NCBI GenBank assembly: GCA_963734365.1
Contig: CAVTGV010000008.1
Span: 744,001 to 808,000 of the forward strand
Reading direction: 5' to 3'
Length of the DNA: 64,000 nucleotides
Source: JACVRW01 sp963734365
GTDB taxonomy: Bacteria > Actinomycetota > Thermoleophilia > Solirubrobacterales > Thermoleophilaceae
This document shows positions 45,938 to 54,634 of this stretch, piece by piece. The position numbers and the translations under genes are program-made. Under the pieces are notes generated by a model. The model did no database searches. It saw only the letters and a program-made list of their open reading frames with translations, and had not been told where the DNA came from. How positions within the stretch are numbered: position 1 is the stretch's first letter; each line of letters opens with the position of its first letter.

Positions 45938-47015
45938 GCACACCCGAGACGGTGTCGGAGCCGGCGCGGCCACCGGGCGACGGGCCACTCCTCTCGGTGC
46001 ACGACCTGCGCGTCTCCTTCGCAACCGAGGAGGGGGTGGTGCAGGCGGTGGACGGCGTGTCCTTCGACCTCGCCCCGGGCGAGGTGCTGGCCGTGGTGGG
46101 GGAGTCGGGCTCGGGCAAGTCGGTCACCGCCATGACGCTGATGGGCCTCACGCGCTCTCCCAATGCGAAGTTCGAGGGGACGGCCGAGTACAAGGGAACG
46201 GAGCTGATCGCCGCGTCGGAGGATCAGCTGCGGCGAGTGCGCGGTGCCGAGATCGCGATGATCTTCCAGGACCCGATGACGTCGCTCAACCCGGTGCTTG
46301 CGCATCGGCCCCCAGATCGTCGAGCAGATCCAGGAGCACGAGGCGCTGCCCGACCAGCAGGCGCGCGAGCGGACGGTGGAGCTGATGGAGAAGGTGGGCA
46401 TCCCGCGCGCCCGCGACCGGCTCGACTCCTATCCGCACGAGTTCTCCGGGGGCATGCGCCAGCGGGTGATGATCGCGCTGGCGCTGTCGTGTGACCCCTC
46501 GGTGCTGATCGCCGACGAGCCCACCACGGCGCTGGACGTGACGATCCAGGCGCAGATCCTGCAGCGCATCCGCGAGCTGCGCGACGAGACCGGGGCGGCC
46601 GTGATCCTCGTGACCCACGACCTCGGGGTGGTGGCCGACATCGCCGACCGGATCGCCGTGATGTACTCGGGCCGGATCGTCGAGCAGGGCTCGCTCGACG
46701 AGATCTTCTACAACCCGCAGCACCCCTACACCTGGGGCCTTCTGGGCTCGATCACGCGCGTCGATCAGGATCGCCCCGAGCGCCTGCCGGCGATCGCCGG
46801 ACTCCCGCCCTCGCTCGCCAACCGCCCCACGGGCTGCCACTTCCGCCCGCGCTGCCCGCACGAGTTCGCCAAGTGCGCCGAGGTGCCCCCGCTCGAGGCA
46901 CGCGCCGGCGGCATCCAGCTCGACCGCTGCTGGTTGACGCCCGGAGCAGAAGCGCGAGCTGCGCGAGATCCGTCCGGGTGAGATCGGTCTCCCGGACAAG
47001 GCGGTGCCCGGGTGA
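45934..47015 (+). pseudogene. dppD: Dipeptide/oligopeptide ABC ATPase DppD, two frameshifts
   Basis: An ATPase of about 360 residues. Walker A is VVGESGSGKSVTAMTLMG and the Q-loop is IAMIFQDPMTSLNPV. The signature is YPHEFSGGMRQRVMIALALS, Walker B is PSVLIADEPTTALDVT, and the oligopeptide C-terminal cysteine block is GCHFRPRCPHEFAKC. Extra bases near 46298 (CTTGCGC for CTGCGC) and 46941 (CCCGG for CCGG) break the frame. Corrected, it ends EIGLPDKAVPG with its stop overlapping the dppF start. Confidence 0.85.
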
Positions 47016-48143
47016 GCGCGGAGGAGGCCCAGCCGGACCAGAAGTCCGAGGACGGGACCGAACGCCCTCATCGAGGTCGACCATCTCAAGGTCTACTTCC
47101 CGATCAAGGAAGGCCTGATCATAGATCGCGAGGTGGCCCGCGTTCACGCGGTCAACGACGTGACGCTGTCGGTGGGAGAGGGCGAGACCGTGGGCCTGGT
47201 GGGGGAGTCGGGCTGCGGCAAGACGACGATCTCCCGCACGATCATGCGCCTGATCGACTCCACCGAAGGCACGGTGCGCTTTCGCGGGAAGGACATCACC
47301 AAGGCTGGCCGGCGCGAGCTGGCGCCGCTGCGGCGCGAGATGCAGATGGTCTTCCAGGATCCCTTCGCCTCGCTCAACCCGCGCAAGCGCGTGTCGCAGA
47401 TCATCGGCCAGCCGCTGCGGCTGCACGGCACCGCGCGCGACGGAGTCGAGAAGCGGGTCACCGACCTCCTCGGCCTGGTGGGCCTCCAGGCCGAGCACAT
47501 GAACCGCTACCCGCACGAGTTCTCGGGGGGACAGCGGCAGCGCATCGGGGTGGCGCGTGCCCTGGCACTCGAGCCGCGGCTGATCGTGCTCGACGAGCCG
47601 GTCTCGGCCCTCGACGTGTCGGTGCAGGCGCAGATCATCAACCTCCTCGACGACCTGCAGGACGAGTTCCGGCTCACCTACCTGTTCGTGGCTCACGATC
47701 TTTCCGTGGTGCGCCACGTGTCGGACCGGATCGCGGTGATGTACCTCGGCAAGCTGATGGAGCTCTCTCCCGCCGAGGAGCTGTACACCAAGCCGATCCA
47801 TCCCTACACCTCGGCGCTGCTGGCGGCCATCCCCATACCGGATCCCGAGGAGAACCGCCGCCGCGAGCGCATCGTGGTGAGCGGCGAGCCGCCCAACCCG
47901 ATCGACCCGCCGAGCGGCTGCGTCTTTCACCCGCGCTGCCCGCGGGCGACGAACATCTGCCGCGAGGTGGAGCCACCGCTCGTGGTCTACGGCAACGGCC
48001 ACTTGGCGGCTTGCCACCACCCGATGAACGTGTCGGACGAGGAGATCGGCGCGGCGGCGAGACACGAGGCCAGTCCTCTGAGCGCGGGCGAGGAGCTTCC
48101 CTCGGCCAGCGGCAACGGCGACTCGGCCGCCGCGACGGCCTGA
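47012..48143 (+). pseudogene. dppF: Dipeptide/oligopeptide ABC ATPase DppF, one frameshift
   Basis: An ATPase of about 376 residues. The N-terminus is ALIEVDHLKVYFPIKEGLII after one extra base near 47062. From 47133 the frame is clean: Walker A LVGESGCGKTTISRTIMRL, Q-loop MQMVFQDPFASLNPRK, signature YPHEFSGGQRQRIGVARALA, Walker B RLIVLDEPVSALDVS, and the cysteine block GCVFHPRCPRATNIC. It pairs with DppD to power peptide uptake. It is the last gene of the operon, followed 60 bases later by a terminator. Confidence 0.88.
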
Positions 48144-48190
48144 CTTCCTCGCATCCGCCTGAGCGCTGTTCAGCGCCTCCGTTCGATAGG

Positions 48191-48321
48191 GTGCAGCAAA
48201 CTTAACCCCCCATATGGGGGGTTTTGTGGAATTTGCGTTTACGCACGCGGGGCTGTTGGACAAGCTCCCGCCGAGCTAAAGGACGGGTCCGCATACCTTT
48301 TGCACGATCTAGTGCAGCAAA
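48191..48321 (+). repeat. Direct repeat GTGCAGCAAA, two copies
   Basis: The ten-base sequence GTGCAGCAAA occurs at 48191-48200 and again at 48312-48321. The second copy is preceded by TTTTGCAC (48297-48304), making an imperfect inverted repeat with it. Both are in the non-coding stretch between dppF and the MPSKR mini-ORFs. They may be regulatory sites for the downstream region. Confidence 0.4.
48204..48223. terminator. Rho-independent terminator after the dpp operon
   Basis: AACCCCCCAT followed directly by ATGGGGGGTT is a perfect 20-base palindrome; TTTT continues past the stem on the plus strand. It lies 60 bases after dppF and is the clearest intrinsic terminator in the window. Confidence 0.85.
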
Positions 48322-48445
48322 TAGCTTCAAAGTGCGGAACCGTGCGATAGTCCGTACCCGCCCAGCACGGGTTTCCTGTCTCAAATCCGTGCAATCGCCC
48401 AATCCTTGGTCCCTCGTGATCCGGGAACACTAGGAGGAGCCCTCA

Positions 48446-48463
48446 ATGCCCTCGAAGCGCTGA
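48446..48463 (+). CDS. Mini-ORF 1 encoding MPSKR
   Basis: ATG CCC TCG AAG CGC TGA encodes Met-Pro-Ser-Lys-Arg. A strong ribosome site, AGGAGG (48432-48437), lies eight bases upstream. This is the first of three copies of the same pentapeptide coding unit. It uses CCC and TCG for Pro and Ser and TGA as stop, unlike the other two copies. It is far too short for gene finders. Evidence that it is translated is only the ribosome site and the codon-level conservation across copies. Confidence 0.6.
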   Translation: MPSKR

Positions 48464-48529
48464 GTCCGAACCCGTCCCGATTCCCACTCCGTCGGCCACC
48501 CATGGCGAGCCGACAGGAAGGAACCCTCA

Positions 48530-48547
48530 ATGCCGTCCAAGCGCTAG
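48530..48547 (+). CDS. Mini-ORF 2 encoding MPSKR
   Basis: ATG CCG TCC AAG CGC TAG encodes Met-Pro-Ser-Lys-Arg again, 84 bases after the first copy. AGGAAGGAA precedes it at a normal distance, followed by CCCTCA just before the ATG, the same six bases as in copy 1. It differs from copy 1 at two codons (CCG, TCC) without changing the peptide, and it uses TAG. Confidence 0.6.
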   Translation: MPSKR

Positions 48548-48620
48548 TCCCCGAGTCCCAGTCCGTCCCAAGTCCGACCAGGTCGGTCCACAACAACCGA
48601 GGCCGACACGAAGGAATCCC

Positions 48621-48638
48621 ATGCCGAGCAAGCGCTAA
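48621..48638 (+). CDS. Mini-ORF 3 encoding MPSKR
   Basis: ATG CCG AGC AAG CGC TAA encodes Met-Pro-Ser-Lys-Arg a third time, 91 bases after the second copy. GAAGGAATCCC precedes it. Here Ser is AGC, a codon that cannot be reached from TCN by one silent change, and the stop is TAA. It is followed 51 bases later by the ATG of an MFS exporter gene. Confidence 0.6.
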   Translation: MPSKR

Positions 48639-48689
48639 GCCATCGTTTTCCCTAAGACCCCACGCGGGTCATAAGATCCCGCCTCCCAG

Positions 48690-49994
48690 ATGAGGAGCGG
48701 GCTAGAACTTCTTCGCACTGAGCCGAGGGCCCGCGTGTTCTTCGCGGCCCTCACCCAATCTGCTCTCGGGACCGGCGCGGCCTACGTAGCGCTTCTGCTC
48801 GTGGCCTACGACCGGGTCTCCACCCCGTGGGCGATCAGCGCAGTACTCATCGCCGATCTGGTTGCCCCTATGTTCCTCGGCCCCGTCTTCGGGGCCGCCG
48901 CCGACCGCTGGTCACGCCGCACCTGCATGGTGCTGGCGGACGCGGTGCGCGCGGTGAGCTTCACGGCGATCGCCTTCGTCGACAGCTTCAGCGCGACGGT
49001 GGCGCTGGCTTTCCTCGCCGGCGTGGGCACTGCCCTGTTCACGCCGGCCTCTCTGGCGGCGCTGCCGAGTCTCGTGGTGCCTCGTCGCCTGCCCGCGGCC
49101 ACCTCCCTCTACGGCGCCATCACCGACTTCGGTCTCGCCGCCGGTCCCGCGATGGCGGCTCTCATCCTGCTGTTCGGAGGCCCACAGTGGATCCTGCTGA
49201 TCAACGGCGTGACCTTCGCGATCTCCGCCGGGATCCTCTTGGCCATCCGCTTCGGACACGCCCCGGCCCGGAGCACCGATGAGGAGACCCCGAGCCACGC
49301 CGTGCTGGCTCTTCTGCACGAGGCACGCGAGGGCCTGCGGGTCGTGCGCGGCACGGCCGGGTTGCGCTCGATCCTGTTCGGTTCCGCCCTGGCGCTGTTC
49401 TTCGCGGGTCTCGTGAATGTCGCCGAGCTGCCGTTCCTCGTCGACGACCTGAACGCCGGGGATGCCGTCTATTCGGTGGCAGTGGGCCTCGCCGGCTTGG
49501 GCATCGTCGCCGGATCTCTCCAGGGAGGGGCCGGTGGCCGGCTCGGCCGTCTCAAGGGCCGGTACCTGTTCGGCGTACTGGTGATGGGCGGCGGCTACGT
49601 GCTGACCGGATTCGCGCCCAGCTACTGGGTCGTATTCGCCACCTTCACCGTCGCCGGCTTCGGCAACGGCATGATGCTGGTGTACGAGCGGCTGATCATC
49701 CAGGCCACGGTCCCGGACGCCATGGCGGGGAGGGTGTTCGGCAGCAAGGACGCGCTCACCGCCTGGGCGTTCGCCATCTCGTTCGTGGTTGCCGGAGCCG
49801 CTGTTACAGCCGTCGGCCCGAAAGCCGTGCTGGTCGCCGCGGGCGCCGGCGTGATCTTGATCGGGACTGCCATCGCGGTGGGTCTCCGTAAGCCAGACGC
49901 GCTCGGCGAGGAGCACGAGACCGAGGACGACTACATCGCGGGAGACTCGGCTCCGTTCGAGCCCGCCGGCAGCCCGGTGTCCCGTACGGGCTAG
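48690..49994 (+). CDS. MFS exporter (EntS/drug-efflux-like)
   Basis: A 434-residue major facilitator protein of the MFS_3/enterobactin-exporter group, with about twelve hydrophobic segments. Loop 2-3 carries VFGAAADRWSRRTCMVLADA, the family G-x3-DR-x-R/G motif. VYERLIIQATVPDAMAGRVFG in the second half is typical of MFS_3 exporters. The last 35 residues are acidic and cytoplasmic. It likely exports a drug or small metabolite. There is no purine-rich ribosome site before the ATG; instead CGCCTCCC precedes it. Three MPSKR mini-ORFs lie just upstream and may regulate it. Confidence 0.88.
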   Translation: MRSGLELLRTEPRARVFFAALTQSALGTGAAYVALLLVAYDRVSTPWAISAVLIADLVAPMFLGPVFGAAADRWSRRTCMVLADAVRAVSFTAIAFVDSFSATVALAFLAGVGTALFTPASLAALPSLVVPRRLPAATSLYGAITDFGLAAGPAMAALILLFGGPQWILLINGVTFAISAGILLAIRFGHAPARSTDEETPSHAVLALLHEAREGLRVVRGTAGLRSILFGSALALFFAGLVNVAELPFLVDDLNAGDAVYSVAVGLAGLGIVAGSLQGGAGGRLGRLKGRYLFGVLVMGGGYVLTGFAPSYWVVFATFTVAGFGNGMMLVYERLIIQATVPDAMAGRVFGSKDALTAWAFAISFVVAGAAVTAVGPKAVLVAAGAGVILIGTAIAVGLRKPDALGEEHETEDDYIAGDSAPFEPAGSPVSRTG

Positions 49995-51376
49995 AGCGAG
50001 GCCCGCGGCGCGGCGTCGGGCGCGAGCGGGGCATTGGCCAGAACCGCCCGGACCTCGTCGACGCTGGTGAACACAGGGCGCCCCGCCTCCACCACACGGC
50101 GGACGGCGTCCGCCACCTGAGGATCGAACTGCGTCCCCGCGTTCTTTGCCAGCTCGGCCAGCGCCTCCTGGCTGCCCATCGCGCGGCGGTAGACGCGGTC
50201 ACTGGTCATCGCGTTGTAGGCGTCGCAGCAGAACACGATGCGCGAGGCGAACGGGATGTCCTTGCCGGCGAGCCCGTCGGGATAGCCCTTGCCGTCCCAG
50301 CGCTCGTGGCAGGAACGGACGATCTCTCCGACCCGGCCGAGGAGGCCGCCCACGCGGTCGAGCATGAACTGGCCTTCGATGGTGTGGGTCTTCATCACCT
50401 CGAACTCGCTGTCGGTGAGCGAGCTGGGCTTGTTCAGGATCTCCTTGGGAATCACGATCTTGCCGACGTCGTGCAGCATCGCCGCGAACTCCAGCTCCTG
50501 CCGGCTCTCCGGTGCGATGGCGAGCTCATCCGCCACGGCATTGACGAGCTCGACGACAGAGCGTGAGTGCTCCGCCGTGTAGGTGTCCTCCGACTCGACC
50601 ACGTCCGAGAGCAGCATCACCGTGCCGCGGTAGGCGCGATGAAGCTCGAGTGTCTTCGCGTAGCGCTGTTCGCGATCCTGGGCGAAGCTGTGGAAGAGCC
50701 AGGTGATCGGCGCGATGGCCAGCAGCGCGACCGGGTACTCGACGGCGGCGACGGTCACCAGCAGCGCAATCGGGGCGAAAGTAGCGTCGACTCGGGCGAT
50801 GCCGAGCCAGAGGGAGACACGCTCCTTGAACGGCACCCGGTCGAGGAGCAGGTCGCGCGCCCACGCCCAGGCGAAGTCGCCGGCCAGCTGAGCGAGGAAG
50901 GCGAGCAGGTACACCCAGGTGTGCTGAAGCGAAGCCTCGCCCGGGGCCAGCGCCGCGAGTACGACCACGGGGAAGATGCAGAACCAGCAGTCGGCAAGCC
51001 GTCCCGTGAGCCGCTCTCGGTGCCACGTGCCTCCGAACATGTCCGGCAGCATCGCCGCCACGTTTGCCAGCGCGACGATGAGCGGGACCAGAGGGAGGGG
51101 AGCCAGGAGGAACAGCGGTACCAGCACCAGCTGCTCCGCGGTCCCGTAGGTGCCGCCGAACTCGAACCGCACGCGCTCGGCCAGCACGTAACCGACCACG
51201 AGTCCGATGACCACGAGCGGCTCCACCGTGCGCTCGTTGGGCACCGTCAGGGCGATGACCAAGGCGGATATGACGAACAGGGCAGCGGACACCCTGAGCA
51301 CCACGCGCTCGCGTGGTGCCATCTTCCGGGCGCGGCGCGAGCGCGCCTCACCCACAAGTCGCTCCGCCAGAAGCAT
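49991..51376 (-). CDS. Membrane HD-GYP phosphodiesterase-like protein
   Basis: A 461-residue protein with an N-terminal membrane domain of about seven hydrophobic segments (residues 25-245), then an HD-GYP domain. The metal motif is FAAMLHDVGKIVIPKEILNK. The GYP block is CHERWDGKGYPDGLAGK, followed by RIVFCCDAYNAMTSDRVYRR. HD-GYP enzymes degrade cyclic di-GMP; all key residues are present, so activity is likely. The membrane part probably senses a signal. It is convergent with the MFS gene, overlapping it by four bases, and divergent from alaS. Confidence 0.9.
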   Translation of the reverse strand: MLLAERLVGEARSRRARKMAPRERVVLRVSAALFVISALVIALTVPNERTVEPLVVIGLVVGYVLAERVRFEFGGTYGTAEQLVLVPLFLLAPLPLVPLIVALANVAAMLPDMFGGTWHRERLTGRLADCWFCIFPVVVLAALAPGEASLQHTWVYLLAFLAQLAGDFAWAWARDLLLDRVPFKERVSLWLGIARVDATFAPIALLVTVAAVEYPVALLAIAPITWLFHSFAQDREQRYAKTLELHRAYRGTVMLLSDVVESEDTYTAEHSRSVVELVNAVADELAIAPESRQELEFAAMLHDVGKIVIPKEILNKPSSLTDSEFEVMKTHTIEGQFMLDRVGGLLGRVGEIVRSCHERWDGKGYPDGLAGKDIPFASRIVFCCDAYNAMTSDRVYRRAMGSQEALAELAKNAGTQFDPQVADAVRRVVEAGRPVFTSVDEVRAVLANAPLAPDAAPRASL

Positions 51377-51437
51377 CTAACGCATCGTCGGCATAAACCG
51401 GGCCGAACGTAACCCCATGAGCCTATTGCACACCTTT

Positions 51438-51535
51438 GGCCTGCAAAGCTCCAACAGAAATCACAGGCTTAGACGCCAACTAGACGTAAGTTGCAGGGTT
51501 CGCGGGCAGGGACAGTTGCAGCGCTGCGGCTGCAA
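51438..51535. promoter_or_regulatory. TTGCAG-type boxes upstream of alaS
   Basis: The 193-base divergent gap holds several related boxes: CCTGCAA near 51440, TTGCAGG at 51491, and the inverted repeat TTGCAGC-GCTGCG-GCTGCAA at 51516-51535. The last ends 34 bases before the alaS ATG. Repeated, inverted TTGCAG elements suggest binding sites for a dimeric regulator or a leader structure. No T-box is apparent. Confidence 0.35.
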
Positions 51536-51569
51536 GGGATCTTGCCGCTGTCCTTAGACTCCCCAAGCC

Positions 51570-54236
51570 ATGAAGGCTGCCGAGATACGGGAGCGGTTCC
51601 TGTCGTTCTTCGAGGCGCGTGGGCACAGGCGCATGCCGTCGGCATCGCTCGTCCCGAGCTCCTATGACCCCACCGTGCTGCTCACCACGGCGGGCATGCA
51701 GCCCTTCAAGCCCTTCTTCCGCGGCGAGGAGGAGCCGCCGGCGCGGCGCCTGACCTCCTGCCAGAAGTCCTTCCGCACCACCGACATCGAGAACGTGGGC
51801 CTGACCAAGCGCCACCTCACCTTCTTCGAGATGCTCGGCAACTTCTCGATCGGGGACTACTTCAAGCGCGAGGCCGTGGAGTGGGCGCTCGAGCTGTCCA
51901 CTGCGCCCGACGGGTTCGCCTTCGACTTCGACCGCATCTGGATCACCGTCTTCGGCGGCGACGAGGAGCTCGGCCTCGGCCCGGACAACGAGGCGATCGA
52001 GTGTTGGCGGGCGGTGGGCGTGCCCGACGAGCGGATCGTGCTGCTGGGCACGGAGGACAACTTCTGGCAGTCCGGCCCGACCGGTCCCTGCGGGCCGTGC
52101 TCGGAGCTGTACTACGACCGCGGCCCCGAGTTCGGCCCCGACAGCGACAGGCCGGGCGACGACACCGAGCGCCACCTCGAGTACTGGAACCTCGTGTTCA
52201 TGCAGTACGACCTCCAGGCCGACGGCTCCCTCCCCGAGCTCCCCACGAAGAACATCGATACGGGCATGGGGCTCGAGCGGATGTCGGCCATCCTGCAGGA
52301 AGTCGACTCGGTCTTCGAGACCGCCGAGTTCCGGCCGCTGATCGAGCTGGGGGAGGAGCTGTCGGGCCGCCGCTACGGCGAGGACGACCCCACCACCAGG
52401 GCGCTGCGCATCCTCTCCGACCACGGCAGGGCTGCGACGTTCCTGCTCGGCGACGGTGTGGTGCCGTCCAACGAGGACCGGGGCTACATCCTGCGCCGGA
52501 TCATGCGCCGGACGATCCAGCAGGGGCACGTGCTGGGCATCGAGGGATCCTTCTTGGGGCAGCTGTACCGGCGGGTGGTGGATGGCACGAGCGACGCCTA
52601 TCCCGAGCTCGAGCGCGACTGGCCCACGATCGAGCGCTGGGCGCGCGCCGAGGAGGAGAGCTTCGGGCGCACGCTCAAGCAGGGCGAGCGGCTGCTGGCC
52701 GAGCTCGTGGAGGCGGCCCGCTCAGAGCAGACCTCATGGGTGTCCGCCGAGGACGCCTTCAAGCTGCACGACACCTATGGGTTTCCGTACGAGATGACCA
52801 AGGAGCTGTTGGCCGAGGAAGGGCTCTCGGTGGACGATCAGGGCTTCGAGGAGCTGATGGAGCGCGCCCGCGAGGTCTCGCGCGCGGGCGGGAGCGGGCG
52901 CCTCAAGGCGGCTGCCGACGCGGGCGGCGGGCATGTGCACGTGGATCACGAGGACGTGTTGCGCTTCGCGCGCGACGCGGGCTTTCAGACACGCTTCGTG
53001 GGCTACGAGACCACCGAGGCCGACACCGTGCTGCGCGTGGCGGAGCGGGCCAACGGCTGGCTGCTGGCCAAGCTCGACGAGAGCCCCTTCTACCCCGAGG
53101 GCGGCGGGCAGGTGTCCGACGGCGGGATCGTGGAGACACCCTCGGGCCGAGCACGGGTTGTGGACGTGTACCGGCTGGGCGACGACCAGGCGATCGCGCT
53201 GGAGCCGCTCGAGGGCGAGATCGGTGCGGGCGAGAGCGTCCGCGCGCTGGTGGAGCGCGACACGCGGCTCGCCACCATGCGCAACCACACGGCCACCCAC
53301 CTCCTGCACGCGGCTTTGCGCGAGCGCCTCGGGGACCACGTGCGCCAGGCGGGCTCCTACGTCGGGCCCGACAAGCTGCGCTTCGACTTCAGCCACGGCG
53401 AGCGGATGAGCCCGGAGGAGCTGGCCGACGTGGAGCGGACCGTGGCCGGCTTCGTGGCCGCCAACCGTCCCGTGCGGGCGATCGAGACCTCCAGGCAGGA
53501 GGCCGAGCGGCTCGGCGCCATGGCTCTGTTCGGCGAGAAGTACGGCGACTGGGTGCGCATGGTCGAGGTGGACGGTGTCTCGCGCGAGCTGTGCGGCGGT
53601 ACCCACGTGGCGGCGACCTCGGAGATCGGGCTGTTCCACGTGACCGGCGAGACGTCGAGCGCCTCGAACGTGCGTCGCATCGAGGCGGTCACGGGGCCGG
53701 CAGCGGCGGAGCTGTTCGAGGAGCGCACCCGGCGGCTGAACGAGCTCGCGCGGCTGTTGAGGGTGCCCGAGCACGATGTGGTGCCCGCCGTGGAGCGACT
53801 GACCGAGCGCGTGAAGGAACTGCAGCGCAGGCCGCGTGACGGCGGTGCAGACGGAACCGACGGGGCCGAATCGCTGGCCGGCTCGGCCGAGGAGATCGCC
53901 GGCGTGCCGGTGGTGGTCCACGCGGCGGCCGGGATGGAGGCGCGCCAGCTGCTCGATCTCTCCGACTCGGTCCGTCAGAAGCTCGGTGCGGCCGTGGTGG
54001 TGCTCGGCACGGCCCACGAGGGACGCGTGCACCTGGTGGCCAACGTGGCTCCCGAGGTGGTGGAGCGCGGCGTGAAGGCCGGCGAGGTGGTGCGTGCGGC
54101 CGCCCAGGTCGCGGGCGGGGGCGGCGGAGGCCGCGACACGATGGCGCAGGCCGGAGGCCGCGATCCGGACCGGCTGCCCGATGCCCTGGCCACGGCCCGC
54201 CAAGAGGTGGAGAAGGCGCTCGGCGCCGCTCCCTGA
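51570..54236 (+). CDS. alaS: Alanyl-tRNA synthetase
   Basis: An 888-residue class II synthetase that charges tRNA-Ala. The catalytic core starts IRERFLSFFEARGHRRMPSA and continues CQKSFRTTDIENVGLTKRHL and FFEMLGNFSIGDYFKREAVE. The editing domain has MRNHTATHLLHAAL (HxxxH) and the zinc block ELCGGTHVAATSEIG. The C-terminal C-Ala domain ends the protein. ATG start; the stop overlaps the ruvX start (TGATG). It heads a housekeeping run ending in the pilus genes. Confidence 0.96.
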   Translation: MKAAEIRERFLSFFEARGHRRMPSASLVPSSYDPTVLLTTAGMQPFKPFFRGEEEPPARRLTSCQKSFRTTDIENVGLTKRHLTFFEMLGNFSIGDYFKREAVEWALELSTAPDGFAFDFDRIWITVFGGDEELGLGPDNEAIECWRAVGVPDERIVLLGTEDNFWQSGPTGPCGPCSELYYDRGPEFGPDSDRPGDDTERHLEYWNLVFMQYDLQADGSLPELPTKNIDTGMGLERMSAILQEVDSVFETAEFRPLIELGEELSGRRYGEDDPTTRALRILSDHGRAATFLLGDGVVPSNEDRGYILRRIMRRTIQQGHVLGIEGSFLGQLYRRVVDGTSDAYPELERDWPTIERWARAEEESFGRTLKQGERLLAELVEAARSEQTSWVSAEDAFKLHDTYGFPYEMTKELLAEEGLSVDDQGFEELMERAREVSRAGGSGRLKAAADAGGGHVHVDHEDVLRFARDAGFQTRFVGYETTEADTVLRVAERANGWLLAKLDESPFYPEGGGQVSDGGIVETPSGRARVVDVYRLGDDQAIALEPLEGEIGAGESVRALVERDTRLATMRNHTATHLLHAALRERLGDHVRQAGSYVGPDKLRFDFSHGERMSPEELADVERTVAGFVAANRPVRAIETSRQEAERLGAMALFGEKYGDWVRMVEVDGVSRELCGGTHVAATSEIGLFHVTGETSSASNVRRIEAVTGPAAAELFEERTRRLNELARLLRVPEHDVVPAVERLTERVKELQRRPRDGGADGTDGAESLAGSAEEIAGVPVVVHAAAGMEARQLLDLSDSVRQKLGAAVVVLGTAHEGRVHLVANVAPEVVERGVKAGEVVRAAAQVAGGGGGGRDTMAQAGGRDPDRLPDALATARQEVEKALGAAP

Positions 54237-54634
54237 TGCGGGTGCTGGCTCTCGACCACGGCGCGGCGCGCTGCGGCTGCGCGATCTCCGATCCGTCCGG
54301 AACGCTCGCCACCCCTCTTCCCGTGGTGGAGCGCCCGGACACCAAGAAGGGGTTGGCCCGCATCGCCGCGCTGGTGCAGGACCGTGGCGCGGAGCTCATA
54401 GTCGTGGGCCTTCCGCTGACCCTCGGCGGAGACGAGGGCGCGCAGGCCGGTGAGGCGCGAACGTTTGCCGAACGGCTCGCGCGGAAAGTACCGGTACCGG
54501 TGGAGTTGCACGACGAGCGCATGACCACGCGTCTCGCGGAGCGAATCGGGGGGGAGGGTGACGCGGATTCCCGGGCCGCCGCGCACCTGCTGGAGAGCTA
54601 CCTGGCCCGAGCGCGAGCGGGAATCCCCGAGTGA
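54236..54634 (+). CDS. ruvX: Putative pre-16S rRNA nuclease / Holliday junction resolvase YqgF
   Basis: A 132-residue RNase H-fold nuclease of the YqgF/RuvX family. It opens VLALDHGAARCGCAISDPSG (first catalytic Asp), has ELIVVGLPLTLGGDEGAQAG (Glu/Asp region), and ends with VELHDERMTTRLAERIG. It takes part in 16S rRNA maturation, and resolvase activity is also described. It overlaps alaS and the mltG gene by one and four bases. Confidence 0.92.
   Translation: MRVLALDHGAARCGCAISDPSGTLATPLPVVERPDTKKGLARIAALVQDRGAELIVVGLPLTLGGDEGAQAGEARTFAERLARKVPVPVELHDERMTTRLAERIGGEGDADSRAAAHLLESYLARARAGIPE

Noticed and set aside
48204..48223. Reading the AACCCCCCAT/ATGGGGGGTT palindrome as an operator
   Set aside because: Position after dppF and the following T run fit an intrinsic terminator better.
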